Origin: an uncultured Granulosicoccus sp.
GTDB lineage: Bacteria > Pseudomonadota > Gammaproteobacteria > Granulosicoccales > Granulosicoccaceae
Assembly: GCA_947492525.1 (NCBI GenBank)
Contig: CANLNQ010000020.1
Coordinates: 1-64,000 of the forward strand
Length of the DNA stretch: 64,000 nucleotides
Reading direction: 5' to 3'
Below the pieces are notes generated by a model, which was not told where the DNA came from, searched no databases, and saw only the letters and a program-made list of their open reading frames with translations. The position numbers and the translations under genes were made by a program. Of this stretch, positions 26,812 through 36,462 are shown piece by piece (position 1 is the first letter of the stretch; each line of letters starts with the position of its first letter).

Positions 26812-27837
26812 TCATTTCAATGCACCCCGTTTTCCAACGATATAACCCCATTGGGGGTCGGCCACTCCCCGACTCCAACCCCCGGCACTACTATCCTGGA
26901 CCCAATAGGTGCCATCATCGAATTGATGGGGGTTGATATGAGTCCTCCATGGGTCCATTACCTTGAAACCCGGCGATACCTTGTTATGAGCATCGACCAC
27001 CATGGCGGTACCTGTGCAGATGAGGGCATGTGCACCACCGCCGTCCCAGCTGACCGCATAGAGCACAGGCTGACTTGCAGTCGCACGCCGCAAGCCGCCC
27101 TGCAAGTCGGCCAGGCTTGAGGTATTGATGAAGGCTGCGTCTATACTCAGAAGTTGCAATGCCTTCGCTATTGCATCCAGCTTCATACCCCTGGTTTCAA
27201 AATCGTGGTTGTAACCAAGAACCCTGTTCACGGCATCGCGAAAGACATCTTCTCTCAAGGCCTTGTCGTCGAGCAGTGAGGCATAGGTGCAGGCACAGGC
27301 GCAGGTGCAGGAACTGGACAATTCTTGAGTGAAGATCTTTCGCTCCCAATGACCCTGTGAATTCCTGACAAAGTCGTTGCCGTACTCTCGCTCGGTATCC
27401 ATGTCCTTCGCAACGGCGTGAGACCTTGCAGCCATCGCCTTGGCATCAGGCTTTGCCGTTGCCTGAGCGGTATTCCTCACCATACCCTGACCCGCACTGC
27501 GAGCTTGCTGGATTTCCCGCAAGGTGTTTGCCACTTCTGCAATCAAACGGCTGACGTAGCCTTTGGAGTCACGTTTACTCTTGATATTGCCATTGGACCT
27601 GACGGCACGGCCTCTCGACCAGGAGAAGAGCGCGTTGTTCAGAAGAATGAGTGTGTTTTCGGCCTCCGCACTCATCTGACCATGGGTGGCAACCGCACGC
27701 TCGTAATCATCCAGAGCCGTATCGATAGCACTCAATAGCCTGCTACGACCCCGCGTGAAGAAACGCGACGTTTCTCTGGCCCAACTTCTACTCGTGATTG
27801 TCAATGGCATCGGAATCTCGCTCGTAGTTTCGTTCAA
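26812..27837 (-). CDS. Papain-like cysteine peptidase family protein
   Basis: A 341-residue protein with an N-terminal helical region (1-150) of unknown type and a C-terminal papain-like domain (about 160-341). Gln171 and Cys177 have the 6-residue spacing of papain's oxyanion Gln and nucleophile; His270 (GGGAHALICTG) and Asp295 (VMDPW) complete the expected triad. The nucleophile region is unusually cysteine-rich, SCTCACACTY. Resemblance is to bacterial AvrRpt2/C39-like papain folds; the target is unknown. There is no signal peptide. The upstream 27838-28209 contains no recognised gene or signal. A damaged paralogue lies at 24102. Confidence 0.7.
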   Translation of the reverse strand: MNETTSEIPMPLTITSRSWARETSRFFTRGRSRLLSAIDTALDDYERAVATHGQMSAEAENTLILLNNALFSWSRGRAVRSNGNIKSKRDSKGYVSRLIAEVANTLREIQQARSAGQGMVRNTAQATAKPDAKAMAARSHAVAKDMDTEREYGNDFVRNSQGHWERKIFTQELSSSCTCACACTYASLLDDKALREDVFRDAVNRVLGYNHDFETRGMKLDAIAKALQLLSIDAAFINTSSLADLQGGLRRATASQPVLYAVSWDGGGAHALICTGTAMVVDAHNKVSPGFKVMDPWRTHINPHQFDDGTYWVQDSSAGGWSRGVADPQWGYIVGKRGALK

Positions 27838-28209
27838 ATCAGGAATTGGCGGCCAGTCAATGCCTCAGCGGTTGGATCATGATCCGCTCGACGCTAGCAG
27901 ACACGTCGATGAGGAACAACTGTACTTTTGTTCAAACGTTGCCTGACGGTTCAATCGAGCAACGGCAGTGGAATCATCCTAGGCGGCTGTTCGATTTAGC
28001 AGGGCGGACTATCCAACATCGATAGTGTGAATATTCCCAAGCCCTTGTGAGTGGCAACGAAGCACCTGGTAACCTGAATAGCCAGCTCGACACGTGAGTA
28101 ACAGCGTCCGACGGGAGCTTGATACGCATGAATGCAACAGGCCGTCACGTTGCGCTCATCAGCCGTTGCAGTCGATTGATCCAATCGCTGTCAGCGACGT
28201 AAGCCTGTC

Positions 28210-28422
28210 ATGAGCGAAAAATTGAATCAGGACATCAGCAGGCTGCTCGCGGCGGCCCACACTGCCATCCCACTGCTTCGCCATCACGCAGAACAGCTGG
28301 AGACGGTTGGTCAGGACTCCAGCAGCGAAAGAGATGCGGTCCGCCAGCTCAATATGGCAGTACAGTTGCTGGAGTACCGTATCGCACAGATTGAGGGTGA
28401 CTCTGGCACTCTGGAGGCGTAA
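28210..28422 (+). CDS. Small helical protein of unknown function
   Basis: A 70-residue reading frame (MSEKLNQDISRLLAAAHTAI..) predicted to be two amphipathic helices with an acidic, regular heptad-like pattern. The ribosome site is weak (TAAG). No family recognised. It is the only frame in the region with credible composition, and it sits 110 bp upstream of coaA on the same strand. Confidence 0.5.
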   Translation: MSEKLNQDISRLLAAAHTAIPLLRHHAEQLETVGQDSSSERDAVRQLNMAVQLLEYRIAQIEGDSGTLEA

Positions 28423-28531
28423 TCTCAGCTGTCATACCCGGGCGGGAGCACCGGCATCGATCAGCATTTGACTCGATGCAGTATAAGCGGTGACAATTCT
28501 AGCCATTCCGTTGCCAGCTGATTCTGTGCAT

Positions 28532-29476
28532 ATGCCTGACAGGGACCGTTTATCCCCATATCGCAGCTTCTCGGTCACCGAGTGGGCGCGCCTGCGTGAG
28601 AATACGCCTCTGCCATTGACCGAGAAGGAGCTCACGGAACTGCGCGGCATGAACGAGCGGCTGTCTCTGGATGAGGTTGCCCAGATCTATCTGCCGTTGT
28701 CTCGACTCTTGAGCCTCTACGTGGCTTCCGTACAGCAGCTCAATGAAGGCACGCAGCAGTTCATGGGGACCAGTACTGAAAAAGTGCCGTTCATCATCGG
28801 TATCGCGGGATCGGTCGCCGTGGGCAAGAGCACCGTCGCCCGAGTGCTGAGGACATTGCTGGCACGCTGGCCGGAGCACCCCAAGGTCGATCTGATCTCG
28901 ACGGATGGTTTCCTGTATCCAACCGCCGAACTCGAACGGCGCAAGCTGATGCATCGCAAAGGCTTTCCGGAGAGCTTCGACAGAGCTGCTCTGCTCGATT
29001 TTCTGTCGGCTGTCAAGAGCGGCCGCGGTTCGCTACAGGCCCCGATCTACTCGCACCGCCTGTACGACCGGGTGAAGGATCAGTCTATTGAAGTCGACAA
29101 GCCGGACATACTGATTGTGGAAGGTCTGAATGTTCTGCAAAGCGGCAAGATGCGCCCCGGAGAGCCGCTCATGTTCATCTCGGACTTCTTCGATTTCTCG
29201 ATCTACATCGACGCTGATCTGGACGTCTTGCGGCAGTGGTACGTCAAGCGTTTTCTCAAATTGCGTACGACCGTTTTCAACCAGCCCAATGCCTATTTCA
29301 AGGACTATGCAACGCTGGGCGAGAACGCCGCAGTCGAGACGGCCAACCGAATCTGGCGCACCATCAACCAGGTCAATCTGCACGAGAACATCGAACCCAC
29401 CAAGTATCGAGCCAAACTGATACTACACAAGGGGCCGACTCATGCGATTGATGCAGTCCATCTGCGAAAGCTATAA
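28532..29476 (+). CDS. coaA: Pantothenate kinase, type I
   Basis: A 314-residue CoaA, which phosphorylates pantothenate as the first and regulated step of coenzyme A synthesis. The P-loop GSVAVGKST (about residues 93-101), [25 protein letters not shown] and the [11 protein letters not shown] segment align almost colinearly with Escherichia coli CoaA (316 residues). The ATG at 28532 is chosen because it gives the family length; a GTG at 28490 would add 14 residues. Confidence 0.95.
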   Translation: MPDRDRLSPYRSFSVTEWARLRENTPLPLTEKELTELRGMNERLSLDEVAQIYLPLSRLLSLYVASVQQLNEGTQQFMGTSTEKVPFIIGIAGSVAVGKSTVARVLRTLLARWPEHPKVDLISTDGFLYPTAELERRKLMHRKGFPESFDRAALLDFLSAVKSGRGSLQAPIYSHRLYDRVKDQSIEVDKPDILIVEGLNVLQSGKMRPGEPLMFISDFFDFSIYIDADLDVLRQWYVKRFLKLRTTVFNQPNAYFKDYATLGENAAVETANRIWRTINQVNLHENIEPTKYRAKLILHKGPTHAIDAVHLRKL

Positions 29477-29498
29477 TCAGTCGATGTGAAACGGGGTA

Positions 29499-29801
29499 TC
29501 AAGCGCTGTCCTTGTCGAGCAGACGTCGCACATCTTCACCGATGATCCTGAATTCATCGGCCCTCGCCTGCTGTTCGGCATAACCCTGCACGATGACAGC
29601 ACCAGGATCTTCCTCGCCATCATTGACACTGGCTCTCTCATCCAACCAGTCAATCAGACCCTTTCCGTCCTCGGGGCTCGAGGCCTGTCTGGCCAGCAGA
29701 TGGGACAGGATATAGCGATGCGCACTCAGGCGCCCCTCTACCTCTTCCTCGTTCATCTGCGTTACCGGCTTGGGTCTATCACCTGCGTTGTTGTCGTTCA
29801 T
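29499..29801 (-). CDS. Conserved small acidic protein of unknown function
   Basis: A 100-residue acidic, helical protein (NEEEVEGRLSAHRYILSHLLARQ.., QQARADEFRIIGEDVRRLLD). No family could be named. The ATG at 29801 has GGAGG 11 bases upstream; a TTG at 29819 is alternative. It converges with coaA, 22 bp apart. The 298 bp to the next gene (29802-30099) hold nothing recognised. Confidence 0.6.
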   Translation of the reverse strand: MNDNNAGDRPKPVTQMNEEEVEGRLSAHRYILSHLLARQASSPEDGKGLIDWLDERASVNDGEEDPGAVIVQGYAEQQARADEFRIIGEDVRRLLDKDSA

Positions 29802-30099
29802 GGTTTGCAGCGCCTCCAATGGTTTTCAAGGCGGAACCAATGACCTGTCGGTGCTCGCGCCGAGACGCAAGGCCATGATTCGGTCATTCGAGGGAGTATC
29901 GCCTCGTTGTCTGCCTAGGATCATCCTCCCTGTCATCCTACTCTGCAAATTGCCGCTTTATCAAACCGGATCGAATTTACTCGCCTCTTCTCCCTCGAAT
30001 CTCTGGCACCTCTTCAGGCACTGATGACAAGAGAGCACACGTAGCAAGGCGGCCCCGGGCGTCGACAAGCTCAACGCTCGAGGCGCCGAACAAATCCAT

Positions 30100-30978
30100 C
30101 TAGTGGCACCGCGCCACCAATCGCTCGATTTCCTCCACGGTTACCGAATCGGGTAAGGATGTCGGTGAACGCACGACGGCCGTATCAAACACCCCTCGTT
30201 GCTTCAACAGGGCCTTGTGAACGTGATAGAACAGATCAGCAGATTGAAAGCCCAGTCGGCTGACCGGCAATATCCGGCTCTCCACGATCGAAGCCGCCTG
30301 CTCGACATCTCCGGCATTCAGACAGTTCCAGATCTGCATGAATTCCCTGGCCTGACTGGCAAACGGCATGGTGCCTCGTGCACCTCTGCGAAACTCGTCC
30401 ACGATGGTACCGCCGCCGGCACCACCCAGAATACTCAATCGTTCACCCACGGCATCACTCATGGCGGCGAGCTGTGCCACAGTCGGCTGCGTTTCGACCT
30501 TGATGGTGTCGACGAGCGGCACGGCTTCGGCGATGCGCAAGGCCAATGTCGGAGATATGGGCGCTTGCGGTACATCCTGCAGCACGATAGGCAGTTCTGC
30601 AGCGTCGCTGATCTGGCGCAGATGGTTGATGACGGAGTCTGCACCGCAGGCGAAAAAGTCGGGTGGCCATATCATCAGGCGAGTAGCCCCCGCTTCCCTT
30701 GCCTCGACCGCAAGTTGAACGGCAGGGGCGGTACCGGGTGCGGAGGTGTTCATGATCAGCGGCACCTTTCCGTCAACCTGCTCGGACACTGCGCGCAACA
30801 ATGCGCAACGTTCCGATGTTGTCAACTTGAAGATTTCGCTACCGATGGCGATGCCGATGCCATGCACGCCTGCTGCGAGCGTTGCAGCCACTTCACGCTC
30901 CAGACTGACATGATCAATCGACATGTCATCATTGAACGGCGTCAACAGGATTGGAACGATACCCTCTATTCCGGTCAC
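30100..30978 (-). CDS. DHDPS/N-acetylneuraminate lyase family aldolase
   Basis: A 292-residue TIM-barrel class I aldolase of the DapA/NanA family, here likely cleaving or dehydrating a 2-keto-3-deoxy sugar acid made by the cluster's dehydratases. The Schiff-base lysine is in VDTIKVETQP (about residue 160). The tyrosine normally found in the YNxP motif is absent; the corresponding place reads LQDVP, a variant known from some family members. It begins with GTG overlapping the mutarotase stop (GTGA) and is the last gene of the minus-strand sugar operon. Confidence 0.85.
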   Translation of the reverse strand: MTGIEGIVPILLTPFNDDMSIDHVSLEREVAATLAAGVHGIGIAIGSEIFKLTTSERCALLRAVSEQVDGKVPLIMNTSAPGTAPAVQLAVEAREAGATRLMIWPPDFFACGADSVINHLRQISDAAELPIVLQDVPQAPISPTLALRIAEAVPLVDTIKVETQPTVAQLAAMSDAVGERLSILGGAGGGTIVDEFRRGARGTMPFASQAREFMQIWNCLNAGDVEQAASIVESRILPVSRLGFQSADLFYHVHKALLKQRGVFDTAVVRSPTSLPDSVTVEEIERLVARCH

Positions 30979-31316
30979 GATTCATTCTCCACGGTAGGTT
31001 CAAGTGCAAACACTTCACTCATCGGCGTTTGCACGGGTTGATTGTTCTCGCCACTGGTCTCCATCAGCGGTGCCATTTCGCGCCACCACCGAAGCGTCAG
31101 TTCAACAGGCGGTAGAGCCGGTGTCGCGTCGAAAGGTTGCCTGCGCTCCTGAAAGGCGAATATCGTGGTACCTGAGCGATACAGGAAGAACCGCACGATG
31201 CCACTGGCGCGCATCTGTTCCTTGAGCTCCGGCCAGATCGCTGCATGAGCAGCGTCATAGGCAGCCTCCGAGCCTGCGTTCAACTGCATGGTCCAGGCGC
31301 GACGATAGAGTTTCAT
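30975..31316 (-). CDS. L-rhamnose mutarotase family protein
   Basis: A 113-residue protein of the RhaM/YiiL (DUF718) family, which interconverts alpha and beta anomers of L-rhamnose and similar sugars. Typical features are the N-terminal RRAWTMQLN, the active-site histidine region YDAAHAAIWPELKEQMRASGI and the tryptophans in RWWREMAP. Its presence points to a 6-deoxy- or related L-sugar as the operon's substrate. It overlaps both neighbours by 4 bp. Confidence 0.88.
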   Translation of the reverse strand: MKLYRRAWTMQLNAGSEAAYDAAHAAIWPELKEQMRASGIVRFFLYRSGTTIFAFQERRQPFDATPALPPVELTLRWWREMAPLMETSGENNQPVQTPMSEVFALEPTVENES

Positions 31317-32476
31317 GCAGGTATCCTGTTCTCGTTGATGTGATCCCAGATGATCTCGTAGCCCAGACCCGGCGCTTGTGGCAGCGCCACGTATCCCTCA
31401 TCATCCATGGGGTCACAATTGCGTTTCAGATAGGGATGTGGTGCATCGTAGTCCACTCCGGGTGCCAGCAGGCCTTTCTCATACCACTCGCTGGTATCCT
31501 CAGACGTAGCCCCCATGACCTGCAGATTGCCCCAGCCCGCCATGTGAATCTCGCAGCGCTGGCCGAAAGCCTCGCACACGATGGCCGTCTTGCGGCAGCC
31601 AGTGACCCCGCCACGACGAATATCCATTCGACTCATGTCCGAAGCGCCACGCAGGATCCACTCCGCCCGGGTGAATACGCCACCGGCGGCTATCTCCGGT
31701 GCCAGGACCGGGATAGACAACTCTCTGCACAAGCGGACATAGCTCTCGACCCGATACTCGGGCATGGGATGCTCGAACCATGCGAAGTCGTTCTTCTCCA
31801 GCTCCCGCCCGACCTTGATGGTCTCCTCGATGGTGTGATAGGTACCCCAGACGTCATACATCAATACCATGTCCGGCCCCACCGCCTCGCGCACCAGATT
31901 GATGGTCTCGATATCGGCCCGGATGTTGGAAGGTCGCCCCTTGGTCGGTTTGCCTGTATCCGGATTCCAGAAATAATGCGGATGAATCTTGTAGGCCTGA
32001 TAGCCTTGATCAAGACAGCTCAGAGCATGGTCGGCATAGACCTGGGGTTGACCGATATTGGGATAGGTCGATGCATAGGCCGGCACCTTCTCACGCGCAG
32101 CTCCCATCAATTTGTAAACAGGTAGTCCGGCATGCCGACCTGCGAGATCCCACAGCGCACAATCGATGACGCTTTGCACCACTTCGGAAAGATTGGCCAC
32201 CCACATCCATTTCCAGACCGCTTCACGATCAAACGGGTCAACACCCAGCAACAGATCCCGAACCCGACCTTCAATGAGTGCCTGCTCGTCACGAGACATG
32301 CCATCCTGGTCCCCGTGCTTGCCACCGCCCAGAAAATAGCCACTCAGCCCCGAATCGGTATCGATGCAGGTAATCGTCTGATGTACCTCCGCCTGCGGCT
32401 TCAGTCGGGCATGGCCGATATCCCAACGATCGGCATGGGTCCGAAACCGGATGACCCTGACGTCCGTGATCTTCAT
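31313..32476 (-). CDS. Enolase-superfamily sugar acid dehydratase, copy 1
   Basis: A 387-residue protein of the mandelate racemase/muconate lactonizing enzyme family. The catalytic barrel shows a KIH base region (YKIHPHYF), metal ligands Asp in LMYDVWG, Glu in WFEHPMPE and Glu in LAPEIAAGG, and a histidine in CEIHMAGWGN. Such enzymes in sugar operons dehydrate aldonic acids to 2-keto-3-deoxy acids. The exact acid is unknown. It overlaps the ATPase gene by one base and the mutarotase by 4 bp. Confidence 0.85.
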   Translation of the reverse strand: MKITDVRVIRFRTHADRWDIGHARLKPQAEVHQTITCIDTDSGLSGYFLGGGKHGDQDGMSRDEQALIEGRVRDLLLGVDPFDREAVWKWMWVANLSEVVQSVIDCALWDLAGRHAGLPVYKLMGAAREKVPAYASTYPNIGQPQVYADHALSCLDQGYQAYKIHPHYFWNPDTGKPTKGRPSNIRADIETINLVREAVGPDMVLMYDVWGTYHTIEETIKVGRELEKNDFAWFEHPMPEYRVESYVRLCRELSIPVLAPEIAAGGVFTRAEWILRGASDMSRMDIRRGGVTGCRKTAIVCEAFGQRCEIHMAGWGNLQVMGATSEDTSEWYEKGLLAPGVDYDAPHPYLKRNCDPMDDEGYVALPQAPGLGYEIIWDHINENRIPA

Positions 32477-33537
32477 CAGACAGCTCCGGACAGTGCTCTT
32501 TCGCTCTCTGCATCAAAGCAATGCAGCTTGCCTTCGCTGATCGAAAAGTGAACAGGGTCACCCGGCGACAAGGAGATTCGATCGCGCGTTGTCATGACTA
32601 TCGAGTTTTCACCGGTGCGCAGCACCAACTGGGTTTCCGCTCCGGTGGGTTCGATCAGGGCTACCTTTGCCGAGACCCCGGTATCGGACAATCGGATGTC
32701 TTCCGGTCGGAAGCCTGCGATGACCCCCCGCCCGTTCGCCAGTGCAACCGGTGTCTTGCCCAGCGACTCGTCCGTGTCAAGCAACAGACCATCATCCCGG
32801 GCTGTCGCTGCGATGAAGTTCATTGATGGTGAACCGATGAAGCCAGCCACGAACACGCTTGCGGGCCTGTCGTAGAGCTCCAGGGGCGTTCCGATCTGTT
32901 CAACCTGACCACCGCGCATGACCACGATTCGGTCGGCCATGGTCATGGCTTCGATCTGGTCATGGGTGACGTACACGGTCGTGGTCTTGAGCCGTTGATG
33001 AAGCTCCTTGATTTCCGAGCGCATCTGCACCCGCAGTTTGGCATCGAGGTTCGACAAGGGTTCGTCGAACAGGAACACTTTGGGGTCACGTACAATGGCA
33101 CGCCCCATGGCCACGCGTTGTCGCTGGCCACCTGACAACTGACGGGGATAGCGATCAAGCAGGTTGGTCAGATCCAGAATCTCGGCGGCAGCATTGACCT
33201 TTCGATTGATCTCCGACGGCGACTCCTTGGCCAGACGCAGTGAGAACCCCATGTTCTTCGCAACGCTCATATGCGGGTACAAGGCGTAATTCTGGAAGAC
33301 CATGGCAATGTTCCGCTCCTTGGGTGCCAAGGAATTGATGACCGTCTCGTCAATACAGATATCACCTCCCGTGATTGTCTCCAGGCCGGCGATCGAACGA
33401 AGCAGTGTGGACTTGCCACAACCGGATGGTCCGACCAGCACGGTAAATTCGCCATCCTGTATGTCCAGATCAATGCCATGCAGCACCTCAACGGGGCCAT
33501 AGGATTTACGGATGTTTCTCAGTGCAACAGAACCCAT
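32476..33537 (-). CDS. Sugar ABC transporter ATP-binding protein (UgpC/MsmK type)
   Basis: A 353-residue ATPase with Walker A GPSGCGKST (about 38-46), signature LSGGQRQR, Walker B VFLFDEPLSNLDAKLR and a C-terminal TOBE/OB domain from about residue 240, the CUT1 layout (MalK, UgpC, MsmK). It powers the two permeases encoded upstream. It follows the second enolase-type gene by 4 bp. Confidence 0.95.
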   Translation of the reverse strand: MGSVALRNIRKSYGPVEVLHGIDLDIQDGEFTVLVGPSGCGKSTLLRSIAGLETITGGDICIDETVINSLAPKERNIAMVFQNYALYPHMSVAKNMGFSLRLAKESPSEINRKVNAAAEILDLTNLLDRYPRQLSGGQRQRVAMGRAIVRDPKVFLFDEPLSNLDAKLRVQMRSEIKELHQRLKTTTVYVTHDQIEAMTMADRIVVMRGGQVEQIGTPLELYDRPASVFVAGFIGSPSMNFIAATARDDGLLLDTDESLGKTPVALANGRGVIAGFRPEDIRLSDTGVSAKVALIEPTGAETQLVLRTGENSIVMTTRDRISLSPGDPVHFSISEGKLHCFDAESERALSGAV

Positions 33538-33541
33538 GGCT

Positions 33542-34696
33542 CTAGTTCTCCTTCATTGGGGCGTCAACCACCGCAAAGGCGGCCATGACGTGTGGTGGTG
33601 GGTGATTGCCTGCCGGGTCCCGGGGTATGGCAACCTGCCCTACCGCAATGGCAGGGCGAGGGCCCATCAGGCTGTATAGTGGTGATTCCTTGCCACGGTC
33701 GACACATTCGACCATTGCATCGCTCTGGCTTGCTGCAGCGAGTGCCAGTGCCCAGGGCTGTTCACACGTGTTGTGCAGGATGACCGGCACACCGTTGTCT
33801 CCAGCCAGTTCGAGAATACGCAGGCCTTCACTGACCCCGCCTGCCCAGGCGATATCCGGCTGCAGGATATCGACCAGCGCACTGCGCAGCAGATCCGTGC
33901 AATCGGCGTATGAGAAAGCGAAGTTGCCCAGGGCCAGAGAGATATTCGGATCCATCTCGCGACGGATCTTCGTCAGCGCCTCAAGGTCCTGCGGTGGCGT
34001 CGGGTCCTCGATCCAGGCCACCTGCAGATCGGCAATACCCTCGGCGAAACGCAAGGTGTAGTCGGCGTCCCATGCCATGAAGGCGTCGATCATGATGGGC
34101 ACATCGGGTCCCGCAGCAGCGGAAAAGCGATGCATGAGGGCGATGTTGTCTTCCAGACCCTGCTGACCGGATTCAGGGCCATAGGGGGCAGCCGCCTTCA
34201 ATCCCGACCATCCACCACCGCTGGCATCCTCAGGGCACTGGGTGGTCAAGTAGACAGGCAATGATTGCTCGTCCGACCCTCCCAGGTGATCCACCAGAGA
34301 TTGCCCGGCAGCCTTGGCATGAAGATCCCACAGCGCTATATCCACACCGGCCACGGCCATCATTGCAAAACCGGACCGGTCGCACGGCAACAGCGACGCT
34401 CGCATCTGCTCGTTGAGCACCGACAGCTCATCCAGTTCCTGCCCATCCAGCAAGCGCGCCAGATGCTCATTCACGATCATGGCAACGATCTCGCCGCCGT
34501 TGGTGCAGCCCCATCCCACGTTGCCGTCCTCACCGATGACCTGCACGAACACCTTCTTCGCAGGCCACATCCAGCTCGAACGCTCCGCCGCGAAGCGCGG
34601 AAAGCGCGACATGGGTGAGGCGACGCGGCTGGTCTGCAGAGATTGTCTGTTGAAGCCGCAATCCACAGCCACCGCGCTGATGGATGTGATCTTCAT
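33542..34696 (-). CDS. Enolase-superfamily sugar acid dehydratase, copy 2
   Basis: A 384-residue mandelate racemase family protein, only distantly like copy 1. Features are VAGVDIALWDLHAKAAGQSL, the metal ligands Asp in IMIDAFMAWD, Glu in WIEDPTPP and Asp/Glu near LALGNFAF, and ILHNTCEQPWALALAAASQ near the C-terminus. The pair suggests either two substrates or two steps. It overlaps the permease stop by 4 bp (ATGA). Confidence 0.85.
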   Translation of the reverse strand: MKITSISAVAVDCGFNRQSLQTSRVASPMSRFPRFAAERSSWMWPAKKVFVQVIGEDGNVGWGCTNGGEIVAMIVNEHLARLLDGQELDELSVLNEQMRASLLPCDRSGFAMMAVAGVDIALWDLHAKAAGQSLVDHLGGSDEQSLPVYLTTQCPEDASGGGWSGLKAAAPYGPESGQQGLEDNIALMHRFSAAAGPDVPIMIDAFMAWDADYTLRFAEGIADLQVAWIEDPTPPQDLEALTKIRREMDPNISLALGNFAFSYADCTDLLRSALVDILQPDIAWAGGVSEGLRILELAGDNGVPVILHNTCEQPWALALAAASQSDAMVECVDRGKESPLYSLMGPRPAIAVGQVAIPRDPAGNHPPPHVMAAFAVVDAPMKEN

Positions 34697-35550
34697 CCTT
34701 TCACCGCTCCTGCCAGCAGTCCGCGGGTGAAGTATCGTTGCCCGAAGAAGAACACCAGCATGATCGGCAAGGCCACGATCGTTGCCGCAGCACCCACATA
34801 CTGAAACTCCAGCGTGAACAGTTCAACGAAGCTCGCCAGCCCGATGGTCACTGTCTTGTTCGCATTGGATTCGAGAAGGATGGAGGCGAAGGCAAACTCT
34901 GACCAGGCACCCACGAAGTGCCACATCGACGCTGTTATCAATGCAGGGGTGGCCAACGGCAGAACCACCATGACCATGCTCTGCAGGCGACTGGCGCCGT
35001 CAATCATCGCGCTCTCCTCCAGTTCCTTCGGAATCTCGCGCAGACTGGAGGCGATGATCCAGGTGGCGAACGGCAAGCCGAAAGCCGAATACAACAACAC
35101 CAGTCCGACCAGACTGTCCTGCAGGCCCAGCATGCTCATCAGGCGGTAAGTGGGTAGAAGCAGAGCCGCCCCCTGAAACATCCGGCTGATCAGCAAGCCA
35201 CCCAGAATCAGGTCTCGCCCCGGGAAATTCAGACGGGCAAACGCATAGCCTGCCAGCGTCCCGAAGAACAGAACCAGTACGGTTGAACTGATCGCGACAA
35301 AGAAGCTGTTGCCGATCAACTGAGGCCAATCCAGCAACTGCCCTTTCTGGTGAGTGGGCGAGAACAGTGCCGTGTAGGCTTCGAGGGTTGGCGTTTCCGG
35401 CCAGAACGAGATGGGCAATTGCGCCAACTCGGCCTGAGTCTTGAAGGAGGCGAGAAACAGCCAGAACACGGGAAACAGCACATAGATCGATATCACGATG
35501 CCGACGATACCGAGAAAGGTCCAGTAGAGCGGACGTGGCTGTTCGTTCAT
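34693..35550 (-). CDS. Sugar ABC transporter permease (MalG type)
   Basis: A 285-residue inner-membrane permease with about six spans; the EAA loop is ELEESAMIDGASRLQSMVMVVLPLATPAL, the MalG-type signature. The ATG at 35550 overlaps the preceding permease stop (ATGA), deciding the start; the reading frame extends farther upstream without coding support. It pairs with the permease at 35547-36431 to form the channel of the importer. Confidence 0.93.
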   Translation of the reverse strand: MNEQPRPLYWTFLGIVGIVISIYVLFPVFWLFLASFKTQAELAQLPISFWPETPTLEAYTALFSPTHQKGQLLDWPQLIGNSFFVAISSTVLVLFFGTLAGYAFARLNFPGRDLILGGLLISRMFQGAALLLPTYRLMSMLGLQDSLVGLVLLYSAFGLPFATWIIASSLREIPKELEESAMIDGASRLQSMVMVVLPLATPALITASMWHFVGAWSEFAFASILLESNANKTVTIGLASFVELFTLEFQYVGAAATIVALPIMLVFFFGQRYFTRGLLAGAVKG

Positions 35551-36431
35551 TTCGACTCCTCCGATGCCCATGATCGGCGATTGACGTAGAGATAGAGCGC
35601 GACGATGGTGGCCAGCATGAAGAGGTTGATCACCGACATGGCCGATGCAACGCCCCAGTTGAAGAACTCGAAACTCTGCTGATAGATGTAGGTGGCCATG
35701 ATCTGACTGGCATTGGCTGGCCCCCCACCCGTCATGATCCACGGCAAGGCAAACTCGGCCGTGATCCATATCATGGAGATCACGGTGACCGCCGTGAGCG
35801 AAAACGCGATATTGGGCAGGGTAACGAAACGGAACCTTTCTACAGCATTGGCCCCGTCCATGCGCGCCGCCTCCAGCTGATCATCTGGTACCGAACGTAT
35901 GGCAGCACACAGAATCAATGCCACCAGCGGCATCTTGCGCCAGATAAGCACGATGACCAGCATCCACATGACCAGATCCGGATCGCCCAGAAAGGAGACG
36001 GTACCCTCGGTCAGACCACTGGATTGCAGTGTCTGACCGAGAATGCCTACCTGCCCATGCAGCATCCATTTCCAGGCCATTGCTGTCACCACATCGGGCA
36101 ATACCCAGGGCAACAGAATGAGTGCTCGCAGCCAACCGGTCATGCGTGAATCAATGGCCAGAAAGGTACCCACGCCCAGTCCGACCGTGACGCACAGGAA
36201 CGTGCCGCCAAGAATCCAGATAGCCGTGTTCTGCAGTACCAGACCGAAAACCGGGTCGGCCGCAAGCGCCCGGAAATTACCCAGCGTGCCGAAGCCACGC
36301 TCCTGCCCCATCACCACCTGTGTGAGGCTCAGCGTGGCCACGTTGTAAGTTGGCCCGACAACGAATGCCACGACGGCAATCACGACAGGCAGGATCATGG
36401 CGTACGCCAACAAGCGATCGCTTCGCAGCAT
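35547..36431 (-). CDS. Sugar ABC transporter permease (MalF type)
   Basis: A 294-residue permease with six membrane spans and the EAA motif DQLEAARMDGANAVERFRFVTLPNI. It is the MalF-type partner of the next permease, with which it overlaps by 4 bp. The binding-protein gene precedes it by 31 bp. Confidence 0.93.
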   Translation of the reverse strand: MLRSDRLLAYAMILPVVIAVVAFVVGPTYNVATLSLTQVVMGQERGFGTLGNFRALAADPVFGLVLQNTAIWILGGTFLCVTVGLGVGTFLAIDSRMTGWLRALILLPWVLPDVVTAMAWKWMLHGQVGILGQTLQSSGLTEGTVSFLGDPDLVMWMLVIVLIWRKMPLVALILCAAIRSVPDDQLEAARMDGANAVERFRFVTLPNIAFSLTAVTVISMIWITAEFALPWIMTGGGPANASQIMATYIYQQSFEFFNWGVASAMSVINLFMLATIVALYLYVNRRSWASEESK

Positions 36432-36462
36432 CGTCAGACTCTCCTCTTTGGGTTATGGCTAT

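Noticed and set aside
26394-26845. Small frames in the gap between the nitrilase-like and papain-like genes
   Set aside because: Overlapping frames on both strands, no start signals and no similarity recognised.
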